Counted from the first letter of the stretch, positions 25,667 to 36,106 are shown. The stretch: 64,000 nucleotides of DNA from JADFDG01 sp965232985 (GCA_965232985.1 CBDDRC010000012.1:1-64000), one strand, 5' to 3'. A program made the numbers and translations. The notes: generated by a model from the sequence alone, not told the origin.

Positions 25667-28363
25667 TCATGGCGGCGCAATCTGGCAGCCGTCAACATAG
25701 CCGCAGGATGTGTTGGCAGGCAGGCCGAGTACTGTGCCCACCGTACCGACTGCGACAGACGCCGGGTTCGCGATAAATGACACAACCTGTGTTTGCATCT
25801 CGGCAGTTGCGATGTATTCGCCAACTGTCGGCGCATCTGCAGAGTTCTCGTTCGGGCGCAGCAATGATGCATGGTGGCCGGTGGTCATCCGCGTCAGTAG
25901 CGGTGTCGTTGAGGCGTCATTCATGCCAAACACCAGACCAGTAGCACCCAACAGCGTCGCCAGCGGATCGGTACCCGCCAGCGGCGAGCCGGTGCTGGTG
26001 TGTGTGGCCAGTCCGTAGTTGATGGTAGTGCCGTCGGCTGCATTGTTTGGCACAACCTTGTCGGCAACATAAATTTTGCTGTCGCCAAAAGCGGAAGCAT
26101 CGCCGCTGCCGATGATTTCCTGCAGCAACACTGGCACGTCCAGAAGGCCGAGTGTTTGCGCAAAGTTGAGCGGATCGCCGGAGTCGATAGTACTCTGTGC
26201 TGTGAACATGAACGACTCAAAGTCAGAGGTACCCGGAACGGCACCGGCAAGATGCAGGCCGGCAAGAACACGTGGCGCAATGGACAGTGAGTTTTCCAGG
26301 ATGCGGGTCAATTGGCCGCCGGCCGCAGAGGCTACCATCGCCTTGATGTTGTTGAGATGGAGCGGGAACACAGTGGCACCGGCAGCCGCGTTGGCTGCCG
26401 TGTCATTCGCGATGGCCAGTTGGTTCGCAGTCGTGAATGTTGTGGCAATGATGCCGCCGAGTGAAACGCCGACCACTGAAACTTTCGACGTGTCGAAGTC
26501 AGCATTGCCGTCGCCATCGGCATCGATATTTGCCAGTGACGCATTCAGATTCAGTTGATCCATAACCGCCTGGCGGAGATTGTCGCGCGTGTTTTGCAGA
26601 TTGGCCAGATTGATAAACCAGGCGCCGGAACCGTCGATGGCTGCAGTCGACGGAAAGGTCATCGTTTGTGGCAGGCCCGCAGCGTCAGCCACCACCTCGA
26701 AATGGCGCTCGCGCGCAAGGCCGGCAACCGGATCTGCCGCGAGCAGTCCGTGATCCACATTGAGCAAACTCACCAGCGGACTGTTGGCGGGCACGCCGTG
26801 TACGGGCAGGTCGATGGCGACGGTGGCCACGCAGGTGCTACCGGCCAGAGAATGTGCGAGTGCAAGTACGCTGGCGCGATCGGAAGTAATACCGTGAATG
26901 TAGATCACTACCGGATAACCACTGTTGCCGTACATCGAGCCGCAATTGGCCGAGAAGCCTGTGGGCGTCATTGATGGATTGGGTAGCGTGACCTGTAGCG
27001 GTACGGTGACGTCGCTGGTTTTTGCCGCAAACGGAAAGCGCCAGGTGAAGTTGGTGGTGACGTCATTGCCACTGCCATCGGCAATATCAGCCGGCACGTT
27101 GATGCCCAGTGCAGCGATCAGCGACGTGTTAGCCGTCCAGAATTTACCGAGGAAGCTGAAGTCCGTGTTGGTGGTAGCAGAAGTCAGGTAATAGGGTAGG
27201 GTGATGGTGCCCGTATACAGCTTGGCTACCCCCGCCGACAGTGCGCCGCCCGACAGGGCATTCAGATCGAACGTATTGCCGGAGACGCCGTTGAAATCTG
27301 CGGGTGCGGAGAATTCCACCGTACGGGCTTTTGGTGTCGGAAGCAGTTCTGCCGCATCAAGATTATTCACGGTGGACACTGCGGCGGCACCGCCAATGGT
27401 TGGTGCCAGGTTTGCAAACCAGGCGGCGCGCGGCGACGCCATACCCACCAGCGGGGTGAGCGGGTTGGTTGTGGTGAAGGTGTAGGTCAGCGCGAGCGAT
27501 GCTTGTAACGTTGCTGCGCTGGTTGGCAAGCTGAGCATATATGCCGTGTTCAGTGCCGTGTTGCGGGCCTGCAGATAACCCACGGCCAGCTGCTCCCAGC
27601 CGCTGACAGCATCGCGCAAGGGTTGCAGTGCTGCGTCGGCCAGTGGTGCGCTGGAACCCAACAGATCGTAATTCGCTGCCGCAGTAATGGGTACGCCTGC
27701 TGCAGTAATACCATTGGTCACAATAACCAGATATTTGCGCGGGCCAGCCAGTGGTGCGATCGGGGTGATGCGCAACACATTGGTGGTGCCGCCGTCGAGC
27801 GACACGGCAGCGGCGGTTACCGGCACAGTGTAGGTTGCGTCGATGGGGTTGGCCGGGTCGATATCGCCAGGATCAAGCACATCACCGCCACTCACTGCAT
27901 TCAGCGCAATGACAAAGACGTTCTGCCCTGTCGACATCGGACTGGCATCGATGCTGGTCGGGTCGATGGCGCCACTGAACGGGATGTTGAACGCGGCATT
28001 GACTGACCAGCCGTCGAGATCGTTGATGGCGGCAAGTACCGGGTTGGCCGGGTCGTTGCTCATATCAATGTATGCCGTTCCGTCGGTGGACCCGGCGAAC
28101 AAAATATCCGTGTTCAGCGGAATATCGCTGACGGCCGGATTCCAGCGTGGGTGCGTGCCAGGAACAAAGTAGTCGCTGTTGCCGTCGCCATTCGCGTCCG
28201 GATTGGTCACGATGAGGGCGCAGTTGATCAGAGCCGCGAGATTGCAGCCAGCGCTACTGGATACGGGTATTTCGTCCTTGTCATTGATGTCGCAGGCGAT
28301 GAGGAAAATCGAAAAAACAAGAACCACGCAGAGTGGCAATCGACTGAAGGGCAGCTTGATCAT
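25667..28363 (-). CDS. VolA/Pla-1-like extracellular (lyso)phospholipase lipoprotein
   Basis: 898 aa. The start is ATG 28363, with AAGGAG eight bases upstream. The signal peptide ends in lipobox LIAC, so Cys24 is probably lipidated; position +2 is Asp. Two Asp-rich segments, PDANGDGNSDYF and IDADGDGNADFD, look like calcium-binding turns. A Big-like region lies in the middle, and an alpha/beta-hydrolase domain follows, with nucleophile motif GVSLGG and an upstream VVIYIHGITSDR oxyanion strand. VolA of Vibrio is a surface lysophospholipase that feeds fatty-acid uptake. It is divergent from a DUF1302-DUF1329-RND cluster. The substrate is inferred from family resemblance only. Confidence 0.85.
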   Translation of the reverse strand: MIKLPFSRLPLCVVLVFSIFLIACDINDKDEIPVSSSAGCNLAALINCALIVTNPDANGDGNSDYFVPGTHPRWNPAVSDIPLNTDILFAGSTDGTAYIDMSNDPANPVLAAINDLDGWSVNAAFNIPFSGAIDPTSIDASPMSTGQNVFVIALNAVSGGDVLDPGDIDPANPIDATYTVPVTAAAVSLDGGTTNVLRITPIAPLAGPRKYLVIVTNGITAAGVPITAAANYDLLGSSAPLADAALQPLRDAVSGWEQLAVGYLQARNTALNTAYMLSLPTSAATLQASLALTYTFTTTNPLTPLVGMASPRAAWFANLAPTIGGAAAVSTVNNLDAAELLPTPKARTVEFSAPADFNGVSGNTFDLNALSGGALSAGVAKLYTGTITLPYYLTSATTNTDFSFLGKFWTANTSLIAALGINVPADIADGSGNDVTTNFTWRFPFAAKTSDVTVPLQVTLPNPSMTPTGFSANCGSMYGNSGYPVVIYIHGITSDRASVLALAHSLAGSTCVATVAIDLPVHGVPANSPLVSLLNVDHGLLAADPVAGLARERHFEVVADAAGLPQTMTFPSTAAIDGSGAWFINLANLQNTRDNLRQAVMDQLNLNASLANIDADGDGNADFDTSKVSVVGVSLGGIIATTFTTANQLAIANDTAANAAAGATVFPLHLNNIKAMVASAAGGQLTRILENSLSIAPRVLAGLHLAGAVPGTSDFESFMFTAQSTIDSGDPLNFAQTLGLLDVPVLLQEIIGSGDASAFGDSKIYVADKVVPNNAADGTTINYGLATHTSTGSPLAGTDPLATLLGATGLVFGMNDASTTPLLTRMTTGHHASLLRPNENSADAPTVGEYIATAEMQTQVVSFIANPASVAVGTVGTVLGLPANTSCGYVDGCQIAPP

Positions 28364-28748
28364 GGCGGAAGCTCCTTCGCGGCAGTTCGTTGTTGTTATT
28401 GTGCAGGGGATGCACGATCGTTCAGGAAAGAAGCCCTCAACAGACGACGCAACCCCACCTGCTCGTTTCAGTCTACACGCCTTCGTGACGCACGCAAGCA
28501 AGCTTCCCGGTAATGCCACGGGGAAATACCACAATCCAGCAGGGATGTAACGGCGATCACAGTATGGGGGTTGGCAGCGGTCCAGTATTGGTATTGAATG
28601 GAACTTGTGTGGCAATAACCAACTTGGTTGATGTCGCTGTGTAGGAGGCAGGCAGCGTTTGGTGGCGAGGGGGTTACGTGTGCGTGCCGTGTTTGCGGCT
28701 TGGCAAAATAAAAATTCAAAACGTCCAACGTCCATGGAGTCCGCTCTT
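28364..28748. promoter_or_regulatory. Divergent control region, phospholipase / DUF1302 cluster
   Basis: 385 bp without a convincing gene. It must hold promoters for both directions. The only structure I see is a short inverted repeat GTGCA-GGGGA-TGCAC at 28401-28415. No recognisable operator or riboswitch. Confidence 0.45.
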
Positions 28749-30884
28749 ATGTATCGCCAGTCGGATCTCACAGGCAAGCCTTTCGTTCAGGGAATGTTCA
28801 GTGCTTCATTGCGCCACGGGTTCTTGTTTGTCTCGATACTGCCGATTTGCATTGCTTCCCTGCATGCGCAGGAGCTCAGTTTCGCCGGCGGGGATGTAAC
28901 GGGGCGATTCGATAACACGGTTTCTTATGGCGTTGCCGTGCGCACCCAAGGTGCGAATCACAATCTTGCCGCAGAAACTAGCGGCACTACCGATTTCTAC
29001 TCCGAACTTTCTGGTCGCAACGTCAGAACACAAGCTAATAAAAACGATGGCGACAATAATTTTTCCGATGCCGGTGACATCGTTTCGCAAGTCGTCAAGT
29101 GGAACTCGTTGCTGGAGTTAAGCTGGAAAAATTATGGTGCGCAGGTCAGTGGGTTTGCTTTTTACGACGCAGCCCTTGCTGATCTTGAAGGTGCGTACGG
29201 TACCGATCAGGATTTCATCAACAGTATCGATAGTCAGGATCGCCTGACCAATCTCAGATTAAGTGATGCCGCTGCCGACTATGCGGTAAGTGATGTGCGG
29301 CTGTCCTCCGCATACGCATGGGGCGATTTCGAGGTCGGCAGCCATACTCTCAATGTCCGTCTGGGTGAGCAGGTGCTGAGTTGGGGAGAGGCATTGTTCA
29401 TGCAGGATGGTATCAATCAGGTCAATCCGGCGGATCTGTCCGTGTTGCGTTTGCCGGGTGCGGAAATCAAGGATGCCCTGTTGCCATTGCCGATGCTGGT
29501 ATTGTCTGCCGGCCTCACCGAATCATTGTCTGCCGAGGCATTTTACGAATTTGGCTGGCAGCGCTCCGAGCCTGATCCGGTCGGTACTTTTTATTCCAGC
29601 ACGGACGCGTTGGTTGGCTATGGCTCTGTAGCGGCTGTAATTGATCTGCAGGGAAGTTCCGCAGAGCCATTGGCCGAGCTTTACAACTTTTACGTGCGTG
29701 GCGGCGGCATGATCGGCAATGTATATGTTGGTGATCCGGTGAACGGGTTCAATGAGCGGGCAACAAGAATCACCAGCAACAAGTTGAATGATGTGAAGCC
29801 GGCGGATGCCGGCCAGTACGGCTTTAATTTCCGCTACCTGGTCGGGTCGCTGAACAACACCGAATTCGGTTTCTACTTTTTGAACACGCACGCACGCAAA
29901 CCGACGGCCGGTGCCGTGGCGGGCGAGGCCTTTGGCTCGGCAATTGACGTCCAGACCTGTCAGGCCGCGTATGCAGCGTTGGCGGCTATCGGTGTGACTC
30001 CGGCAGGTTGCGCAGATAATCTCAATATCCTGGGTGGCTCGCAGGGTGCGACTGCCGCGCAGATCGTTGGCGGCCTCAACACTATCCATTACATCGATTC
30101 GACGAGTTATTTCCTGCAGTACGAAGACAACCTGCAGGTATGGGGCCTGACTTTCTCCAGCAACATCGGCAAGGTTTCGTTGTCCGGTGAACTCGCCTGG
30201 CGCCCGGATGCCGAGTTTATTCCGGAAGTCGGTGACAACCTGCTGATCCGCAATGCTGTTCTCATTGCGCCCATAGTCGCAAATGGCGGCGCGATCAGCG
30301 TTGGCGGCAATGAGCTGGGCGATCACATTACCAGCGCCGATGGCAGCATATTGGTTTCTGCTGGCGACACCATGAATATCAGCGACAACAAAGACATGCT
30401 CAATGTGTCGCTGGTGGCCATCTACAACTTTGGACCTGCGCTGGGTACGGATGGCCTGACGGGCATTGCCGAATGGGGTGGCGCCTGGGTCAATGGGCTC
30501 GATTCAAACAAGAATTATGCCGCGGAAAACGCGATGGGGTATGTGCCAAGTGCCGGTTTTGCCGAGGGTAACCCCGGGCAATACCTGGATAAATTTTCTT
30601 GGGGTTACCGTCTTGTTGTGCTGGCAGAGTTCAACGATGCCGTTGCCGGGCTTAATCTGAAACCGCAGCTGCGGTTTGCGCACGACGTAGATGGAAACAG
30701 TGTTTTTGGCGGCAATTTCATGGAGGGCAGGATGTCGGCGACGGTGGCTGTAGATGCAGACATGAGCGGCGACTGGAGTTTTGGGGTTGGCGCCAATACA
30801 TTCTGGGGCCGCGATGGCCAGAATGAAGGCAATCAGCTTGCTGATCGCGACAGTGTCTATGCCAACGTCAAGTATTCGTTCTGA
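28749..30884 (+). CDS. DUF1302 outer-membrane protein
   Basis: 711 aa. The start at ATG 28749 has GGAG nine bases upstream. An N-terminal signal peptide with a long n-region ends near LHAQELS (about residue 43). The rest is polar with alternating hydrophobic residues and ends in ...YANVKYSF, i.e. a C-terminal Phe as in outer-membrane beta-barrels. DUF1302 proteins are predicted large porin-like barrels that typically occur with DUF1329 and RND genes, as here. Probably provides an outer-membrane channel for a hydrophobic compound; the ligand is unknown. Confidence 0.85.
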   Translation: MYRQSDLTGKPFVQGMFSASLRHGFLFVSILPICIASLHAQELSFAGGDVTGRFDNTVSYGVAVRTQGANHNLAAETSGTTDFYSELSGRNVRTQANKNDGDNNFSDAGDIVSQVVKWNSLLELSWKNYGAQVSGFAFYDAALADLEGAYGTDQDFINSIDSQDRLTNLRLSDAAADYAVSDVRLSSAYAWGDFEVGSHTLNVRLGEQVLSWGEALFMQDGINQVNPADLSVLRLPGAEIKDALLPLPMLVLSAGLTESLSAEAFYEFGWQRSEPDPVGTFYSSTDALVGYGSVAAVIDLQGSSAEPLAELYNFYVRGGGMIGNVYVGDPVNGFNERATRITSNKLNDVKPADAGQYGFNFRYLVGSLNNTEFGFYFLNTHARKPTAGAVAGEAFGSAIDVQTCQAAYAALAAIGVTPAGCADNLNILGGSQGATAAQIVGGLNTIHYIDSTSYFLQYEDNLQVWGLTFSSNIGKVSLSGELAWRPDAEFIPEVGDNLLIRNAVLIAPIVANGGAISVGGNELGDHITSADGSILVSAGDTMNISDNKDMLNVSLVAIYNFGPALGTDGLTGIAEWGGAWVNGLDSNKNYAAENAMGYVPSAGFAEGNPGQYLDKFSWGYRLVVLAEFNDAVAGLNLKPQLRFAHDVDGNSVFGGNFMEGRMSATVAVDADMSGDWSFGVGANTFWGRDGQNEGNQLADRDSVYANVKYSF

Positions 30885-30968
30885 TTCGCCGTTCCGCCGG
30901 GATGATCGTTGCTTCATCCAATCATCCCGGTAGATTTATTGTGCCCTAGCGTACACAGGAGACAGCCC

Positions 30969-32381
30969 ATGTTGTTCAAGAAAGCTCTTGTTGTCGGCGC
31001 GGCGCTGGTGCTGGCCGTTGGAGTTTCGACAGCGACATATGCCAGAGTATCTGCCGATACAGCGAAGGAGCTCAGCTCGACGCTGACGCCGTTTGGTGCG
31101 CAACGTGCCGGTAATGGCAAGGATGCTGCGGGTGGCGACGGTATTCCGGATTGGATCGGTGGCATCACCAAGGCGCAAATTCCGGCCACTTACAAGCGGG
31201 CCGGCCAGCACCATCCAGACCCGTATGCGACCGACAAACCGATTTTCACCATTACCGCCGAAAATTATAAACAGTACGCAGAAAAACTTCCGAAAGGCAT
31301 CCGGGCGCTGTTCGAAACCTACCCCGAATCGTTCAAGGTACCGGTGTTCCCATCACGCCGTTCTCACTCGGCAGCTGATTGGGTTGATGCGAATACTGCG
31401 CGTAATGCTGTTAATGGCGAGCTGGTTGCTAGTGGTAACGGCCTTGATGGTGTGTATGGTGGGATTCCGTTTCCGATTCCTTCCGGCAACAACGAAGAGC
31501 AGGCACTGCAGATTATCTGGAACCATACGATGCGTTGGCGTGGTGTTTTTGTTGTGCGCAGTGGTGCAGATGTTGCGGTACAGCGTAACGGCGATTACTC
31601 ACTGGTTGTCAGCCAGCAGGAAGTCTACTTCCGCTACTACAATCCGAAAGGCAGCGTGCAGGATCTGAAGAACAATATCTCTTTTTACTATTTGGCCTTC
31701 ACCAAGAGTCCGCCTCGTCTTGCCGGGGGTGCTGTACTGGTGCATGAAACCATCGATCAGAAGGCAATGCCGCGCCAGGCTTGGGGTTACAATGCCGGTC
31801 AGCGTCGTGTACGGCGCGCACCGAACCTTGCGTATGACACACCGATTGCTTCTGCGGATGGTCTGCGCACTGCTGACGATACGGACATATACAACGGTGC
31901 GCCGGATCGCTACGACTGGAAATTGATCGGCAAGAAGGAAATGTACATTCCGTACAACAACTTCAGGATGGATTCCCCCAGCATCAAATACAGCCAGATG
32001 CTCACCAAGGGCCACCCGAATCCGGATTACACACGCTATGAGCTGCACCGGGTCTGGGTAATCGAGGCGACATTGAAGCCGGAAGCCCGGCACCTGTATT
32101 CAAAGCGCACTTTCTATATCGACGAGGACAGTTGGGGTATTGCGGTTGCCGATTTGTACGACAATCGAGGTGAGCTGTGGCGTGTCAGTGAGGCTTTTCT
32201 CAAGAACTACTATGAAGTCCCGACAACCTGGTCTGCGCTGGACGTGTTCCATGACCTGCGTTCCAGGCGTTATCACGCTCAGTACCTTGACAACGAAGAG
32301 GCCACGACGCTGGACTTCAGCCAGAGTGTTCCGAACGATTCTTACTTCAGTCCAGCCGCACTGCGTCGGCGAGGTCGCTGA
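30969..32381 (+). CDS. DUF1329 periplasmic protein
   Basis: 470 aa with a clear signal peptide (KKALVVGAALVLAVGVS ending ...ATYA). DUF1329 proteins have a LolA/LolB-like beta fold with a hydrophobic cavity and are proposed to carry lipophilic molecules across the periplasm. Family-like stretches include LTPFGAQRAGNGKD, RLAGGAVLVHETIDQ and RRTFYIDEDSW-like KRTFYIDEDSWGI. AGGAGA lies six bases before the ATG. It follows the DUF1302 gene by 84 bp and precedes the YCF48-like gene. Confidence 0.88.
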   Translation: MLFKKALVVGAALVLAVGVSTATYARVSADTAKELSSTLTPFGAQRAGNGKDAAGGDGIPDWIGGITKAQIPATYKRAGQHHPDPYATDKPIFTITAENYKQYAEKLPKGIRALFETYPESFKVPVFPSRRSHSAADWVDANTARNAVNGELVASGNGLDGVYGGIPFPIPSGNNEEQALQIIWNHTMRWRGVFVVRSGADVAVQRNGDYSLVVSQQEVYFRYYNPKGSVQDLKNNISFYYLAFTKSPPRLAGGAVLVHETIDQKAMPRQAWGYNAGQRRVRRAPNLAYDTPIASADGLRTADDTDIYNGAPDRYDWKLIGKKEMYIPYNNFRMDSPSIKYSQMLTKGHPNPDYTRYELHRVWVIEATLKPEARHLYSKRTFYIDEDSWGIAVADLYDNRGELWRVSEAFLKNYYEVPTTWSALDVFHDLRSRRYHAQYLDNEEATTLDFSQSVPNDSYFSPAALRRRGR

Positions 32382-32494
32382 CAGTTTCAAAGCCGGTACA
32401 GCAAATGGAACGCTGCGGCACTGCAAACAAAAGGGATGCGTCGGATCATGGGAGATGAGGCGGCGCATTTGCTGTGCAAGAGGGTAGCCTGCTG

Positions 32495-33580
32495 ATGTAT
32501 CAACACCTTCTGGTGGCGCGCTCGGTGCTTGCTGTGCTGAGCCTTGGTTTTTTTGTCGAGGTTGCCGACGCTACGGAACCCCTGCCTGCGATTCCTTCAT
32601 CGCGCGCGGAGCATTCCTTGTTGCTGGATGTTGCCCGTGCCGGCACGCGACTGGTTGCCGTTGGCGAGCGCGGGCACATCGTCTTCTCCGACGACCAAGG
32701 CAGAACCTGGCGCCAGGCGAAGGTGCCGACGCGGGTCTTGCTCACGGCAGTATTCTTTCCGACTGCGGCAGACGGCTGGGCGGTTGGTCATGACGGCACG
32801 ATTCTGCACTCCAGCGATGGCGGTGTCAGTTGGTCGTTACAACACACTCAGGTGTTTGATCCCGATGCTGCCGCCCAGGCAGAAGCCGATGCGCTTGCCG
32901 CTGCCGAGGTTGCCGGTATTGATATTGCGAGTGATGAGGGTACAGAGGCGGGTGCTGCGGCAGCTGCGCGTGTGGGTGCGGCCTTGCTTGATGTCTGGTT
33001 TGCCGATGCGCTGCATGGCTACGTCGTTGGCAGCAACGGCACCTTCATGGAAACGACGAACGGCGGTGCGGTTTGGGATGATCGCAGTGCGCGACTCGAC
33101 AATCCGGACGGTTGGCACATTAATGCCATCGCGGTGCAGCCTGCCAACCCGCAGGTTCTGATTCTGGCGGGCGAAAAGGGCACATTGTACCGCTCAACGG
33201 ATGACGGCCAACATTTTGTGCGGGTTCGTCTTGCCCACGAAGGCTCGTATTTTGGTGTGCTTGCGACTGCCCGGGAGATTTACCTGTTCGGTTTGCAGGG
33301 CAGGATTTTTCATTCGCCTGATGGCGGTGGAAGCTGGAGTCCGCTGGAAAGCGGCGTGACATCCGGCCTCAATGACGCAGTGGCGCTGGCCAATGGGACG
33401 GTTGCCATTGTCGGGAACGCTGGCGTGGTCGTCACAATAGCTCCCGATGCCGCGCGCCCGGTGACTGTGCACCGTGCCGACCGCAAGGTTGTTGCGTCAC
33501 TGATCGATATCGACGACGGTTTGCTGCTGGTTGGTGAGGCGGGCGCGAAGCGCGCGCGCCGCAATGGCGAGCAGCCCTGA
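32495..33580 (+). CDS. YCF48/photosynthesis-stability-type beta-propeller protein
   Basis: 361 aa. A signal peptide spans about residues 5-28. The mature part has repeated Asp-box motifs: SDDQGRTW, SSDGGVSW, TTNGGAVW, STDDGQHF and SPDGGGSW, consistent with a seven-bladed propeller of the YCF48/Hcf136-like kind. An Ala/Glu-rich insertion sits around 125-155. In bacteria these proteins accompany RND-type exporters, as here. The GTG at 32474 is an alternative start. Confidence 0.85.
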   Translation: MYQHLLVARSVLAVLSLGFFVEVADATEPLPAIPSSRAEHSLLLDVARAGTRLVAVGERGHIVFSDDQGRTWRQAKVPTRVLLTAVFFPTAADGWAVGHDGTILHSSDGGVSWSLQHTQVFDPDAAAQAEADALAAAEVAGIDIASDEGTEAGAAAAARVGAALLDVWFADALHGYVVGSNGTFMETTNGGAVWDDRSARLDNPDGWHINAIAVQPANPQVLILAGEKGTLYRSTDDGQHFVRVRLAHEGSYFGVLATAREIYLFGLQGRIFHSPDGGGSWSPLESGVTSGLNDAVALANGTVAIVGNAGVVVTIAPDAARPVTVHRADRKVVASLIDIDDGLLLVGEAGAKRARRNGEQP

Positions 33581-33632
33581 CAAGCGCCCGGGATGACGCC
33601 CCGAACAGGCATAAGCGCAGGATCCTTACTCC

Positions 33633-36029
33633 ATGAACGAGATACTCGCTGCGATCGAGAACCGGGTGTTCGGCAATCGCCGTACCGTGCTTGTTGTGTT
33701 TGCCATTCTGACCCTGTTGCTGGTTGCCAGTGCCAGCCAGCTTGCCACGGATTCCAATCTCAAGAAGATGGTGCCGTTGAGTCATCCGTGGATTCAGAAT
33801 CTGTTCAAGTACAGGGATGATCTTGGGCTGGGCAACGATGTCCAGATCGCTGTTGAGACAAAAGACGGTGATATTTTTAATCCCATCTATCTTGACGTCG
33901 TCAGGAAGATCACGGATGAGGTGAGCAGGTTCGAAGGTGTCGATCCGGCTAATATCAAGTCGCTGTGGACGCCGAATGTGCGCTGGAGTGAGGTAACCGC
34001 AGAAGGTTTCCAGGGTGGTAACGTCATCCCGGACGAATACGATGGTGACCACTCGGCTACCAATCTCGAGAAGCTTCGCAACAATGTGTTGCGTTCCGGG
34101 CAGGTTGGGCGTCTCGTCGCTGACGATTTCAAATCGTCAATCGTGTTTGTGCCGCTGCTTGAAGCTGATGAAAAAGGTCAGGGTGGCGTCAGTTACCCTG
34201 ACCTGCAAGAGAAGCTGGAGGGCCTGCGTGATCGCTATCAGGCAGAAAATCCGAGCATCCGCATTCATATTGTCGGCTTTGCCAAGAAGGTCGGCGAATT
34301 GATTGATGGTGTGAGGTCGGTGTTAGTGTTTGGATTTTTTTCGTTGTTGTTCACCGCGCTACTGTTGCTGCTCGATTTTCGTTGTGTGCGCGCGGTGTCA
34401 GCAGTCGTCATCTGCTCAGGGGCGGCTGTTTTCTGGCAACTTGGCCTGTGGCAGTTGCTGCGATTTGGGCTGGACCCATATTCGGTATTGGTGCCGTTTC
34501 TGATCTTCGCGATTGCGGTCAGTCACAGCGTGCAGATCATCAATGCGATTGCCAATGAGGCCGTGAAAGGCAACAGCAAGGAGGATGCGGCGCGGCTGGC
34601 ATTTCGGGCCCTGTTTGTTCCGGGGATCGTTGCACTGATATGCGGTTCGGTCGGGTTTGCGACCATGTACATCATCGATATCGGTGTGATCCGCGAAATG
34701 GCAATTGCTGCCGGCCTTGGTGTGGCAATGATCGCTTTGACCAATCTCGTCGCCTTGCCTGTTGTGATGAGCTATGTCGGAATTACGCCAGCAGCGATCG
34801 AGCGGCGGCGTGCCCGGCAAGACCGTGTTGCGCGCGTCTGGACTTGGCTGGCACAGGCGGCAAGCCCGCGTATTGCGGTGATCTCCCTGGTTGTTGCGTT
34901 GGTGGGCGGTGCTGCGGGTTGGTATGTGGCGCGTGATCTGCAAGTGGGCGATCTTGATCGCGGCGCGCCGGAATTATGGCCGAATCCTTGCGCTGTTGAC
35001 GCCGGACATAATGCCTGTGCGGCGGACTATGTTCCGAAGAAGCGTCATCGCTATAACGCCGACATGGACTTTATTACCGCCAATTACTCGGTTTCTGCCG
35101 ATGTGCTCGTGGTGATGGCTGAAACACCGCCGGAGGGTTGTAACAGTTATGCGGTGCTCAGCCGCATGGATGATCTGCAGTGGCGCCTCGAGAATACGCC
35201 GGGGGTGCAATCGACCATTTCACTGGCGACAGTCAGCAAGTCGATCGCCGTGGCGCTGAATGAGGGAAACTACAAGTGGTACGCGCTCTCGCGCGATCAG
35301 AATATACTGAACAGCGCGTTGGGCACTGTACCCATGCCAACGAGCCTGTTCAACCAGGCATGCACTATGGCGCCTGTTTTTGTGTTTCTCGATGACCACA
35401 AGGCCGCCACGCTGGAGCGGGCAACGGCAACCGTTGAGGCATTTGCAAAGGAACACGACAAGCAAGGCACGGTGAAATTCTTGCTTGCTTCGGGCAACGC
35501 CGGCATTGAGGCGGCGACGAACCAGAGCATTGCGCAAGCCGAGAAAAAAATGCTCCTGTACGTCTACCTCGCGTTGATTGCGATGGTGTGGATCGGCTTT
35601 CGTTCGTGGCGGGCGGTGGTTTGCATGGTCGTACCGCTGGTGCTCACGTCGATCCTCTGTGAGGCGCTGATGACCGTGCTCGGTATCGGTGTGAAAGTTG
35701 CCACGTTGCCGGTGATCGCGCTGGGTGTTGGCATCGGGATCGATTACGGCATCTATATTTACAGCCGCCTGGAAATGTTTCTCAAGCAGGGGCTTGATCT
35801 GCAGCAGGCCTATCTTGAGACACTCAAAACCACCGGCAAGGCAGTGAGCTTTACCGGCATCACGCTCGCCATCGGCGTCATTACCTGGGCGTTTTCGCCG
35901 ATCAAGTTCCAGGCAGACATGGGCATCCTGCTGACCTTCATGTTTCTCTGGAACATGATCGGCGCGCTCTGGCTGTTGCCGGCGCTGGCCCACTTTCTGC
36001 TCAAGTCGTCAAAATCCCCTGTTGCGTGA
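33633..36029 (+). CDS. RND superfamily (MMPL-type) transporter
   Basis: 798 aa with about twelve transmembrane helices in two halves: one helix at the N-terminus and a cluster at about 225-370, then a second single helix near 410 and a cluster around 640-790. Two large periplasmic loops separate them. The first cluster has FAIAVSHSVQIINAIANEA and the second GVGIGIDYGIYIYSRLE, typical of MMPL/HpnN-like exporters. The second loop has clustered Cys (PCAVDAGHNACAADY). It lacks the size of AcrB-type drug pumps. It is the last gene of the DUF1302-DUF1329-YCF48 cluster and probably moves a lipid or hydrophobic compound. Confidence 0.88.
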   Translation: MNEILAAIENRVFGNRRTVLVVFAILTLLLVASASQLATDSNLKKMVPLSHPWIQNLFKYRDDLGLGNDVQIAVETKDGDIFNPIYLDVVRKITDEVSRFEGVDPANIKSLWTPNVRWSEVTAEGFQGGNVIPDEYDGDHSATNLEKLRNNVLRSGQVGRLVADDFKSSIVFVPLLEADEKGQGGVSYPDLQEKLEGLRDRYQAENPSIRIHIVGFAKKVGELIDGVRSVLVFGFFSLLFTALLLLLDFRCVRAVSAVVICSGAAVFWQLGLWQLLRFGLDPYSVLVPFLIFAIAVSHSVQIINAIANEAVKGNSKEDAARLAFRALFVPGIVALICGSVGFATMYIIDIGVIREMAIAAGLGVAMIALTNLVALPVVMSYVGITPAAIERRRARQDRVARVWTWLAQAASPRIAVISLVVALVGGAAGWYVARDLQVGDLDRGAPELWPNPCAVDAGHNACAADYVPKKRHRYNADMDFITANYSVSADVLVVMAETPPEGCNSYAVLSRMDDLQWRLENTPGVQSTISLATVSKSIAVALNEGNYKWYALSRDQNILNSALGTVPMPTSLFNQACTMAPVFVFLDDHKAATLERATATVEAFAKEHDKQGTVKFLLASGNAGIEAATNQSIAQAEKKMLLYVYLALIAMVWIGFRSWRAVVCMVVPLVLTSILCEALMTVLGIGVKVATLPVIALGVGIGIDYGIYIYSRLEMFLKQGLDLQQAYLETLKTTGKAVSFTGITLAIGVITWAFSPIKFQADMGILLTFMFLWNMIGALWLLPALAHFLLKSSKSPVA

Positions 36030-36071
36030 TCTTCCCGGGCAATGGCCGGGGCGATCATGTGCCGGCCTGCG

Positions 36072-36077
36072 TATAAT
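36072..36077 (+). promoter_or_regulatory. Possible -10 box for pyrD
   Basis: A perfect TATAAT sits 30 bp before the pyrD start. No matching -35 box is evident at the usual spacing, so the call is weak. Confidence 0.4.
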
Positions 36078-36106
36078 GACGCGCCGATTTTTGCCGGGAT
36101 TTTCCC

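Noticed and set aside
28659..28748. Longer N-terminus of the DUF1302 protein (from GTG 28659 or ATG 28734)
   Set aside because: ATG 28749 has the properly spaced GGAG and the signal peptide follows it.
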